NCBI GenBank assembly: GCA_024763435.1
Contig: JANTFN010000008.1
Coordinates: forward strand, 1-17,489
From: Thermodesulfobacteriota bacterium
Lineage (GTDB): Bacteria; Desulfobacterota; S145-22
DNA: 17,489 nt
Direction: 5' to 3'
Shown in pieces: positions 1 to 6,354 of this stretch. The notes below the pieces were generated by a model. The model saw only the letters and a list, made by a program, of their open reading frames with translations, was not told the origin of the DNA and did not search any database. The first letter of the stretch is position 1; the number at the start of each line of letters is the position of its first letter. A program made the position numbers and the translations under genes.

Positions 1-88
1 AAGAAATTGCCCTGACACAAAATTCTGAACAGACCCATAAAAACCTGAAAAACAATAAAATCAAAGACATAAAACACCTTTCATGTCA

Positions 89-206
89 CGCCGTAAGTCC
101 AAAGGACGGCGGCGGACGCCTTTCGCCCTTGGCCTTTTTCAATCATATCGCGGATTAGTCGCGACTATTCCACGAATTAACGCGTTTTGGTCTTGCCATA
201 AGGCAA
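89..206. repeat. Cluster of short inverted repeats
   Basis: Five inverted repeats sit within about 120 bases. They are a bulged hairpin (CGCC...GTCC AAA GGAC GGCG, 89-111); GGCG-GA-CGCC (111-120); a 12-bp perfect palindrome TAGTCGCGACTA (156-167), which extends to 152-171 with one mismatched pair; AACGCGTT (179-186); and TTGCC-ATAA-GGCAA (193-206). They may be operators, a structured leader or the relic of a mobile element; the sequence does not decide. No T-tract directly follows any stem, so this is not a standard terminator. Confidence 0.5.
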
Positions 207-254
207 ATTCCCCGCGTCTCCCCCTAAATCTCCTTAACTATCAGTTTTGTTTTT

Positions 255-318
255 CTTCTACCTTCTACCTTCTACCTTCTACCTTCTACCTTTTTACATT
301 CTACCTTTTTACTGTTGA
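255..318. repeat. Heptanucleotide tandem repeat (CTTCTAC)5 plus decayed units
   Basis: Five exact tandem copies of CTTCTAC occupy 255-289. They are followed by degenerate units with Cs replaced by Ts up to about 311. The same unit recurs at 7934-7961 (reverse complement) and 11242-11297. The array ends just before the ispA promoter. It is direct-repeat microsatellite DNA with no spacers, so it is not a CRISPR array. Confidence 0.9.
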
Positions 319-343
319 ACTTCCCGCCCGATAATGGTATAAA
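315..343 (+). promoter_or_regulatory. Sigma70-type promoter of ispA, probably leaderless
   Basis: TTGAAC (315-320) and TATAAA (338-343) are each 5/6 matches to the consensus and are separated by exactly 17 bases. A start point about 7 bases after the -10 would fall at 350-352, on or next to the ispA ATG at 352. No Shine-Dalgarno sequence precedes that ATG, which agrees with a leaderless transcript. The promoter call is from motif matching only. Confidence 0.55.
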
Positions 344-351
344 ATTTCCCT

Positions 352-1245
352 ATGGATTTTGATATTTCAACCTATTTGCGCGAAAGAAAGGCGTGGGTGG
401 ATGATGCACTCGCGGGGATTTTTGAGGGTTTATCGCGGCCCAGGCCCCTTTTTGACGCCATGTCCTACAGCCTTACGGCGGGCGGCAAACGGATTCGTCC
501 GGCCCTTATGATGGCTGCCTATGAGATTTTCAGGGAGGACGGACGGGATATTATCGGTTTTGCCTGCGCGATGGAGATGGTTCACACTTATTCCCTGATT
601 CATGATGACCTTCCCGCAATGGATGATGATGACCTGCGGCGGGGGAAACCTACCTGTCACAAGGTCTTTGGAGATGCCATGGCGATCCTTGCCGGGGATG
701 GCCTGCTGACGGAGGCCTTTTCCCTAATCACAAACACAGACAAAACGGGGAACTGGCCCGCGGAGGTACGCCTTGGGGTTGTCCATGAACTGGCAACCGC
801 TGCCGGGGCGGCCGGGATGGTCGGCGGGCAGGCCATGGATATCTTATCGGAGCACAGGGAGGTTGATCTCGATACCGTCCGTTTCATCCATACGCACAAG
901 ACGGCGGCCCTCATCCGCGCCTCGGTTCGGATTGGCGCCATGCTCACCGGAGCAGACAGTGAAGACCTCTCCCGTTTGTCCCGTTACGGCGAGGCCATCG
1001 GTATTGCCTTTCAAATTGTGGATGATATTCTTGACGTGGAAGGCAGCACCGACACCCTCGGCAAGGCGGCTGGGGCAGACGGTAAGCTGGAAAAGGCGAC
1101 CTATCCCGCCGTCGCGGGGCTGACGCGCGCGAAAGAAAAGGCACAGGCCTATATCACCTCCGCGCGGGAGACCCTTCAGCCCTTTGGCAGCCGCGCCGAG
1201 TCCCTTCAACAGATAGCAGACCTTATCCTTAAGAGGAATAATTAG
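352..1245 (+). CDS. ispA: Farnesyl diphosphate synthase (polyprenyl synthetase)
   Basis: This cytosolic enzyme condenses isopentenyl diphosphate with dimethylallyl and geranyl diphosphate to make farnesyl diphosphate, the precursor of quinone tails and undecaprenyl carriers. The 297-residue length is normal for bacterial short-chain prenyl synthases. The first Asp-rich motif is DDLPAMD (85-91), with the two-residue insertion typical of bacterial FPP synthases, followed by the RRGKPT region (96-101). The second Asp-rich motif is DDILD (224-228). GGKRIRP (44-50) supplies the diphosphate-binding Lys and Arg. The start is fixed: an in-frame TAA lies at 340-342 and ATG 352 is the first start after it. 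No ribosome binding site is visible, so translation may be leaderless. The stop codon directly abuts the dxs ATG. Geranylgeranyl diphosphate synthase is an alternative, less likely given the pairing with dxs and the first motif. Confidence 0.95.
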   Translation: MDFDISTYLRERKAWVDDALAGIFEGLSRPRPLFDAMSYSLTAGGKRIRPALMMAAYEIFREDGRDIIGFACAMEMVHTYSLIHDDLPAMDDDDLRRGKPTCHKVFGDAMAILAGDGLLTEAFSLITNTDKTGNWPAEVRLGVVHELATAAGAAGMVGGQAMDILSEHREVDLDTVRFIHTHKTAALIRASVRIGAMLTGADSEDLSRLSRYGEAIGIAFQIVDDILDVEGSTDTLGKAAGADGKLEKATYPAVAGLTRAKEKAQAYITSARETLQPFGSRAESLQQIADLILKRNN

Positions 1246-3189
1246 ATGCGTATCCTGGATAACATTAACGATCCCAAAGACTTAAAAACCCTGTCCATTG
1301 AGGAGCTTGAAACCCTCGCGGAAGAAATCCGCCGTGTGATTATTGAGACGGTTTCAAAAACCGGCGGACATATCGCGCCGAGCCTCGGGGTGGTGGAGTT
1401 GACCCTCGCCGTTCACCGCGTCTTCGATTCCCCCAATGACCGGATCGTCTGGGATGTGGGCCACCAGAGCTACCCCCACAAGCTCATCACGGGGCGGCGG
1501 GACCAGATTCACACCCTGCGCCAGTTCGGGGGACTCAGCGGGTTTCCCAAACGTTCGGAGAGCATCCACGACACCTTCGACGTGGGGCACAGCAGCAACT
1601 CCATCTCCGCGGGGCTGGGCATGGCCGAGGCGTTTCAGCGGAAGGGAAAGGCCCGGAAGGTGATTGCTATTATCGGAGACGGGTCGATGACGGCGGGTAT
1701 TTCCTTTGAGGGGTTGAATCAGGCAGGTGAAATGAACCGGGATCTCGTCGTGATTCTGAACGATAACGAGATGTCCATCTCCCCGAACGTGGGGGCCCTT
1801 TCCGCCTACCTGAACCGTATCATGACAGGCCAGTGGGTCAACCGGACCCGGGACGAAATCAAGTCCTTTCTCGAAGACCTTCCCGGAATCGGCAAGCCGA
1901 TGTATAAATTCATGCGGCAGGCAGAGGAATCCCTCAAGGGGATGATGGTCCCCGGCATCCTCTTTGAAGAGCTTGGCCTGAAATACTTCGGCCCCATCGA
2001 CGGGCACCGGATGGAACACCTTATTAAGACCCTTGAAAACGTGAAGAAACTCTCCGGGACGATTCTGGTTCATGTCGTAACGCAGAAGGGGAAGGGATAT
2101 CCCCCCGCGGAAAGCCGGCCGTCCAAATTTCACGGTATCGGCGCGTTTGACATCCCCACCGGCGAAACACCCCCGAAAAGCCGGCCGTCTTATACGGAAA
2201 TTTTCAGCAAAACACTCGTTTCGCTTGCTAAAAAGGATTCCTCTATCGTTGCTATTACCGCGGCAATGCCGAGCGGCACGGGGCTGGACCGTTTTCAGGA
2301 AGAATTTCCGGACCGGTTCTATGACGTCGGTATCGCGGAACAGCACGCGGTGACTTTCGCGGCCGGTATGGCGCTTGAGGGGCTCAAACCCGTTGTTGCC
2401 ATTTACTCCACCTTTCTGCAGCGCGCCTTTGACCAGGTTATTATTGATGTCTGCATGCAGGATATCCCCATCAATTTTGCCCTTGACCGCGCGGGAATTG
2501 TCGGTGAAGACGGCGAAACCCATCAGGGGGCCTTCGATATCGGCTACCTCCGCATGATTCCGAACCTGATCCTGATGGTCCCGAAAGACGGGGAAGAATT
2601 GAAACGCGTCGTTGCCACGGCACTGGAGACCCCTCATCCGGCCGCGTTCCGTTACCCCCGCGGCGCTATTCCGGACGAGGTCCACACCTTTGACACTGCC
2701 ACGCCCCTTCCCCTGGGAAAATGGGAAATCCTGCACCAGACGGGCACGGACCTGCTGGTCCTTGCCGTGGGCGCGACGGTGTCTCCCGCCCTGGCCGCCG
2801 CCCTTGAAATTGAAGCGGCCTACGGGCTCCAAAGCACCGTCGTCAACGCCAGGTTTATTAAACCCATGGATACGGATTTTCTTAAAACATTTGTCCCCGA
2901 GGCCTCCTTTCTCTTTACCGTGGAAGAAAACGCGGTGATGGGCGGTTTTGGCAGTGGTGTCCTTGAACAGCTTGCCGGCCTCGGAATCACCCCGCCAAAG
3001 GCCTTTCTGCACGGCCTGCCGGACGCCTTTATTCCCCACGGCGCGACGGCCATCCTGAAGGAAAAGTTAAACCTTGATAAAAAGGGTATCCGAGACACGA
3101 TTGTGGAAAAAATGGGCCTGAAGGGAATAAAAAAGAAGGGTGTGACGCCGCACCCGAAACAGGTCGTATCCCAGAAGAATTCCTCATAA
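1246..3189 (+). CDS. dxs: 1-deoxy-D-xylulose-5-phosphate synthase
   Basis: This thiamine-diphosphate enzyme condenses pyruvate and glyceraldehyde 3-phosphate to 1-deoxy-D-xylulose 5-phosphate, the entry step of the MEP isoprenoid pathway. The N-terminal half carries the active-site His in GGHIAPSLG (40-48), WDVGHQ (69-74), and the TPP/Mg motif that begins at GDG (144-146) and ends at NDN (172-174). The transketolase-like central domain begins near residue 315 and holds the catalytic Glu of GIAEQH (362-367) and DRAGIVGEDG (414-423). The C-terminal transketolase domain follows. At 647 residues it is slightly longer than usual because of a Lys-rich tail after about residue 610. The ATG follows the ispA TAG with no gap, and AGAGGA inside the end of ispA serves as ribosome binding site, so the two genes are probably co-transcribed and translationally coupled. 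Confidence 0.98.
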   Translation: MRILDNINDPKDLKTLSIEELETLAEEIRRVIIETVSKTGGHIAPSLGVVELTLAVHRVFDSPNDRIVWDVGHQSYPHKLITGRRDQIHTLRQFGGLSGFPKRSESIHDTFDVGHSSNSISAGLGMAEAFQRKGKARKVIAIIGDGSMTAGISFEGLNQAGEMNRDLVVILNDNEMSISPNVGALSAYLNRIMTGQWVNRTRDEIKSFLEDLPGIGKPMYKFMRQAEESLKGMMVPGILFEELGLKYFGPIDGHRMEHLIKTLENVKKLSGTILVHVVTQKGKGYPPAESRPSKFHGIGAFDIPTGETPPKSRPSYTEIFSKTLVSLAKKDSSIVAITAAMPSGTGLDRFQEEFPDRFYDVGIAEQHAVTFAAGMALEGLKPVVAIYSTFLQRAFDQVIIDVCMQDIPINFALDRAGIVGEDGETHQGAFDIGYLRMIPNLILMVPKDGEELKRVVATALETPHPAAFRYPRGAIPDEVHTFDTATPLPLGKWEILHQTGTDLLVLAVGATVSPALAAALEIEAAYGLQSTVVNARFIKPMDTDFLKTFVPEASFLFTVEENAVMGGFGSGVLEQLAGLGITPPKAFLHGLPDAFIPHGATAILKEKLNLDKKGIRDTIVEKMGLKGIKKKGVTPHPKQVVSQKNSS

Positions 3190-3234
3190 AACGGACCACG
3201 CTTGCTTCAGAAGAGACACAAACCCGTTCCCGCC

Positions 3235-3978
3235 ATGAAAAAACTACGCGCGGATACCCTCCTCTTTGAAAGCGGCCTTGTTAAAAGCCGGCAGGAGGCC
3301 CAGCGGAGAATTCTCGCGGGAGAGGTCTGGGTGGGAGACAAACGCGTTGACAAGGCGGGCACACGCCTCGACGCGGAAACAGAGTTGCGTCTCACGGGGC
3401 ATCCCCTTCCCTTTGTCGGCAGGGGGGGACTGAAACTCCAGGCCGCTTTACAGGCCTTTCGTGTGGACGTCGCGGGGCTGGTGGCCGTGGACATAGGGGC
3501 TTCGACGGGCGGGTTCACGGACTGTCTCCTGCAGCGGGGCGCGCAAAAGGTCTATGCCGTGGATGTGGGGTATGGCCAGCTCGACTGGAAAATTCGGCAG
3601 GATGCGCGTGTCGTGGTGCTGGAGCGGACCAACGCGCGCTATCTGACGCGCGAAATCCTCCCGGTTGCCCCCGACGTGGCCGTTATGGACGTCTCTTTTA
3701 TCTCCGTGAAAAAGATACTCCCCGCCCTGGTTCCGCTCATGAAGGAAACCGCGCGCCTGATTATCCTTGTCAAGCCTCAGTTCGAGGTAGGCAAAAATGA
3801 AATCGGCAGGGGCGGCATCATCAGGGACCCCGAAAAACATCAGCGCGTTATTGATGACATTACCGCGTTCTGCCGCACGCTGTCGCTGAAAAACGAGGGC
3901 TGCATCCCCTCCCCGGTCCTCGGCGCGAAGGGCAACCGGGAATTTCTGCTGCTCGAGACGAGGCAATGGGCGTCATAA
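3235..3978 (+). CDS. tlyA: TlyA family rRNA (cytidine-2'-O)-methyltransferase
   Basis: This is an S4-domain plus SAM-dependent methyltransferase of the TlyA/hemolysin A family, whose characterised members 2'-O-methylate rRNA cytidines. The S4 RNA-binding domain spans about residues 1-60. The SAM-binding motif is VDIGASTGGFTD (85-96). MDVSFISVKK (151-160) and LVKPQFE (178-184) are family signatures around the catalytic residues. ATG 3235 gives 247 residues and the usual start only a few residues before the S4 domain. A TTG at 3202 would add 11 residues and is less likely. Neither start has a good Shine-Dalgarno sequence. The gene follows dxs by 45 bases and overlaps the DUF4416 gene by 13 nt. 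The dxs-tlyA neighbourhood recurs in many bacteria. The name hemolysin is historical and the methyltransferase role is better supported. Confidence 0.93.
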   Translation: MKKLRADTLLFESGLVKSRQEAQRRILAGEVWVGDKRVDKAGTRLDAETELRLTGHPLPFVGRGGLKLQAALQAFRVDVAGLVAVDIGASTGGFTDCLLQRGAQKVYAVDVGYGQLDWKIRQDARVVVLERTNARYLTREILPVAPDVAVMDVSFISVKKILPALVPLMKETARLIILVKPQFEVGKNEIGRGGIIRDPEKHQRVIDDITAFCRTLSLKNEGCIPSPVLGAKGNREFLLLETRQWAS

Positions 3979-4508
3979 CCTCCCCAAAACCGGCTAAATT
4001 GATTGCCGGAATCCTGCTTTCTCCCGCGGAAGCCCCCAGAGACAGGGTTTTCGCGCGGCTTACCGAGACCTTTGGACCCATCGATAAGACAAGGGAATGC
4101 CTCCCCTTCGACAAAACGGATTACTACGCCGGCGAGATGGGCAGCACCCTGCTGCGTTGCTTTGTTTCTTTTGAGACCCTTGTCAATCCGGGCGACCTGT
4201 CCGGTTTCAAGCACGCCTCGAACAATTTAGAGGCCGAATTTAAAAATGCCGCGGGGGGGCGTGCCGTCAATATCGACCCGGGGCTCATTACCCTTGAAAA
4301 CCTCATCCTCGCGACCACGAAAAATTTTACCCACCGCATCTATCTCGGCCGGGGGATTTACGGAGACCTGACGCTTATCTTTCAAAAGGGGCGATATCAT
4401 GCCCTCCCGTGGACCTACCCCGATTACAGCGATCCGGAGGCCCTGATCTTCTTCCACGCCATCCGGGACGCCTACAGAGAACAACTTAAAGGACAAAATA
4501 ATCTATGA
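3966..4508 (+). CDS. DUF4416 family protein
   Basis: This 180-residue soluble protein has no signal peptide or membrane segment. I recognise it as the DUF4416 family, whose function is unknown. The visible family pattern includes FDKTDYYAGEMG (residues 48-59), VNIDPG (100-105), a middle region with YLGRGIYGD, and PWTYPDY near residues 138-144. The clustered Asp, Tyr and Glu residues could be catalytic or metal-binding, but this is unproven. The gene starts inside the end of tlyA (13-nt overlap) and its stop overlaps the yicC start in an ATGA arrangement, so it is probably translated by coupling. The neighbours, an rRNA methyltransferase and an endoribonuclease, hint at RNA metabolism by association only. 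Confidence 0.88.
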   Translation: MGVITSPKPAKLIAGILLSPAEAPRDRVFARLTETFGPIDKTRECLPFDKTDYYAGEMGSTLLRCFVSFETLVNPGDLSGFKHASNNLEAEFKNAAGGRAVNIDPGLITLENLILATTKNFTHRIYLGRGIYGDLTLIFQKGRYHALPWTYPDYSDPEALIFFHAIRDAYREQLKGQNNL

Positions 4509-5383
4509 AAAGCATGACCGGCTACGGCAAAACGCAGGATAACACGTCCGCGGGGGTTGTGAGCGTTGAAATGATCTCCGTCAATCACAGAAACCTTGAT
4601 CTGCGTCTGAGGATTCCAGATGCGTTCCGCTTTGTTGAGATAGACATCCGGAATCTTCTCAAGAAGAAGCTGCGCCGCGGCCACGTCGAGGTAGCCGTCA
4701 GGGTTAAACCTGATCCCGAATCGGCCTCAGAAAATATCGCGATTAATCTGCCCGCCGCCCTTGCCTATCACCGGGAGGCGGCAAAATTTTATCACGCTGT
4801 CGGAAACGCGGAAGAGGCCCCCGCCTCGGACTGGATCTTTGGCATGAAAGATGTCTGGAACACCCCGGACCCAGTTGACAGCCATGCAATTAAAGAGGCC
4901 CTGCTGCTTTTAAGCGACCGGGCCCTGACCGCCCTGATCGCAACACGCGCGTCGGAAGGGGCGGCCCTTGAATCCTTTTTCGAACAGAAAACGCGGGGCC
5001 TGCTTCCCATTGTGAAAGAAATTACCGTCCTCAAGGATGAGATTCCCACTCAGGCCCAGGCAGCCCTGGAAGCCAGGCTCAGAGAGCTCGACGCCGACAG
5101 CACGGTTAGTCCGGACAGGCTCGCTCAGGAGATAACATTGCTGGTGCAACGCGCGGACATCACGGAAGAGGTATCCCGCCTCGGCGCCCATATTAAAAAC
5201 TTCCTCAAAAAGATTCATCAACCTGATATCGGCGGCAAGGAGCTTGATTTCATCCTGCAGGAGATGAACCGGGAAACCAACACTATGGGTTCAAAAAGTG
5301 CCTCTTATCAGCTCTCCACCCTCATGATTCAGCTCAAGGAGACCATCAGCCAACTTCGGGAGCAGGTTCAAAATGTCGAATAA
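4505..5383 (+). CDS. YicC/YloC family endoribonuclease
   Basis: This 292-residue protein belongs to the YicC/YloC family, members of which have been characterised as endoribonucleases acting in RNA decay. The N-terminus has the family hallmark MTGYG (residues 4-8), followed by a stretch conserved around SVNHRNLDLRLR-type residues (about 25-37). The C-terminal DUF1732 domain (about 205-292) includes the family-typical GGKELDFILQEMNRE segment followed by NTMGSKS. The middle is Ala/Glu-rich and probably helical. The ATG overlaps the DUF4416 stop by four bases (ATGA) and the 3' end overlaps gmk by 11 nt. yicC-gmk is a very common gene pair. The remA-like DUF370 gene that sits between them in some lineages is absent here. 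Confidence 0.93.
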   Translation: MKSMTGYGKTQDNTSAGVVSVEMISVNHRNLDLRLRIPDAFRFVEIDIRNLLKKKLRRGHVEVAVRVKPDPESASENIAINLPAALAYHREAAKFYHAVGNAEEAPASDWIFGMKDVWNTPDPVDSHAIKEALLLLSDRALTALIATRASEGAALESFFEQKTRGLLPIVKEITVLKDEIPTQAQAALEARLRELDADSTVSPDRLAQEITLLVQRADITEEVSRLGAHIKNFLKKIHQPDIGGKELDFILQEMNRETNTMGSKSASYQLSTLMIQLKETISQLREQVQNVE

Positions 5384-5942
5384 GACCTCTCCGCTTGTTT
5401 TCATCATCTCCGCGCCGTCAGGGGCGGGAAAGACAACGCTTATTCATCGGGTTATGGCCGCGCGCCCGAACCTGACTTTTTCGGTTTCTCATACAACCCG
5501 ATCACCCCGACAAGGGGAAACCGACAAGCGGGATTACTATTTTGTTTCCCGCGAAACTTTTCGCGAGATGATTGAAAATAACGCCTTTCTTGAATGGGCT
5601 GTTGTCTATGGGGAGTATTACGGGACATCCGCGGGTGAAATTCGGCGCCTTCACAGGCTTGGGAAAGATGTTATCCTTGACATCGATGTCCAGGGTGCCC
5701 TTCAGGTTATGGAAAAACTGGATAAAAAGCAGCTTGTTTCCATCTTCATTCTTCCCCCTGATATGGAAACCCTGAAACAGCGCCTTATCGCGCGCGGGAA
5801 GGATCCGTTAGAACGGATTGAAAGGCGTCTCGCGACGGCCCGGGAGGAAATCCGGCAGTCCGACCGGTATAATTTCCGTATTATTAATGACGACCTTGAA
5901 CGTGCCACGCGTGACCTGGCAAAAATAATGGGGCAAACATAA
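5373..5942 (+). CDS. gmk: Guanylate kinase
   Basis: It phosphorylates GMP to GDP using ATP, which is essential for guanine nucleotide supply and for recycling of (d)GMP. The P-loop APSGAGKT spans residues 14-21. The GMP-binding region SVSHTTRSPRQGE spans 37-49. DVQGA (105-109) is the conserved motif preceding the lid. At 189 residues it has normal family length. The start ATG lies inside yicC, with AGG seven bases upstream as a modest ribosome binding site. No rpoZ follows, unlike many proteobacteria, and no strong terminator is visible after the stop. The next gene starts after 183 bases with its own promoter. Confidence 0.97.
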   Translation: MSNKTSPLVFIISAPSGAGKTTLIHRVMAARPNLTFSVSHTTRSPRQGETDKRDYYFVSRETFREMIENNAFLEWAVVYGEYYGTSAGEIRRLHRLGKDVILDIDVQGALQVMEKLDKKQLVSIFILPPDMETLKQRLIARGKDPLERIERRLATAREEIRQSDRYNFRIINDDLERATRDLAKIMGQT

Positions 5943-6047
5943 ACCCCCTTGAATGCCTCCTCTTTTTGGGTCTGAAATCCCTGAACTTGAAGAGGCGTAA
6001 ATGCGTGTCATGTGCCGGCTCCCTCTTGAAATTTTAATTTTTCTTCA

Positions 6048-6076
6048 TTGACACGATACCCTCCGCGTGTTACTTT
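6048..6076 (+). promoter_or_regulatory. Promoter of the symporter unit, extended -10
   Basis: A perfect TTGACA (6048-6053) is followed by a 17-base spacer and TACTTT (6071-6076). The -10 is poor (3/6) but is preceded by TG at 6068-6069, giving an extended -10 element. Transcription would start near 6083, about 40 bases before the small membrane protein gene. Confidence 0.45.
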
Positions 6077-6111
6077 ATCAGTGTTATCGGAAACATTTTG
6101 GTTTGGGTATC

Positions 6112-6120
6112 AAGGAGGTG
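6112..6120 (+). promoter_or_regulatory. Strong Shine-Dalgarno of the small membrane protein
   Basis: AAGGAGGTG lies five bases before the ATG at 6126. It is nearly a full complement of the 16S rRNA 3' end and is the strongest ribosome binding site in the plus-strand part of the window. It decides that the short 59-codon frame is a real gene. Confidence 0.85.
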
Positions 6121-6125
6121 ATTAA

Positions 6126-6305
6126 ATGTTAGGTTTCGCTGACAGCCTTACTGCCTGGGGGTATATTCTTTCTTTTCTCGCCACGATTCTTTGTATTGTG
6201 TACGGTCTTGTTAACTGGAATAAGGGAACTGAATCTGAAGAAGATTATCGCAGGTCGGTGGAATGGGAACGGGAAGAGATTGAGGTAGAAGACAGACTTC
6301 CCTGA
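6126..6305 (+). CDS. Small single-pass membrane protein, symporter accessory type
   Basis: This 59-residue protein begins MLGFADSLTAWGYILS and has one hydrophobic segment at about residues 10-30. After it comes VNWNKG (29-34) and an acidic, Glu/Arg-rich tail (35-59) that is probably cytoplasmic. The arrangement, the conserved-looking NWNKG after the membrane segment, and the position just before a sodium:solute symporter gene match the family annotated as symporter small accessory protein; that recognition is from memory. The gene has an excellent ribosome binding site and lies 49 bases before the symporter ATG, behind a shared promoter. A role as a small subunit or stabiliser of the transporter is inferred. 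It is shorter than common ORF cutoffs and is easily missed. Confidence 0.82.
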   Translation: MLGFADSLTAWGYILSFLATILCIVYGLVNWNKGTESEEDYRRSVEWEREEIEVEDRLP

Positions 6306-6354
6306 TCTTCTGACGCAGTAAAATTATCAAACATTTTTTAGAGGAGAAAAATCG

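Larger units (their letters stand above)
1..351. other. Intergenic region upstream of ispA, no convincing gene
   Basis: This stretch has no supportable coding region. An open frame from the ATG at 83 runs to 334, but it has no ribosome binding site, and its C-terminal half is only the translation of the heptamer repeat at 255-289 (repeated Phe-Tyr-Leu). What is visible is a cluster of inverted repeats at 89-206, the heptamer repeat array, and a sigma70-like promoter for ispA at 315-343. The gene that often lies just before ispA (xseB) is not present in this interval. Confidence 0.6.

Noticed and set aside
83..334. 83-codon open frame upstream of ispA
   Set aside because: It has no ribosome binding site, a composition dominated by the heptamer repeat, and no recognisable protein features.
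1354..3039. 561-codon open frame antisense to dxs
   Set aside because: It is a shadow of the high-GC-third-position dxs gene; the sense frame is unambiguous and the antisense product has no family features.
3202..3234. TTG start for tlyA at 3202
   Set aside because: It would add 11 residues ahead of the S4 domain not typical of the family; ATG 3235 fits better, though neither has a good ribosome binding site.
5955..5999. Inverted repeat GCCTC...GAGGC after gmk as a terminator
   Set aside because: The loop is over 30 bases and no T-run follows, so the pairing is unconvincing.
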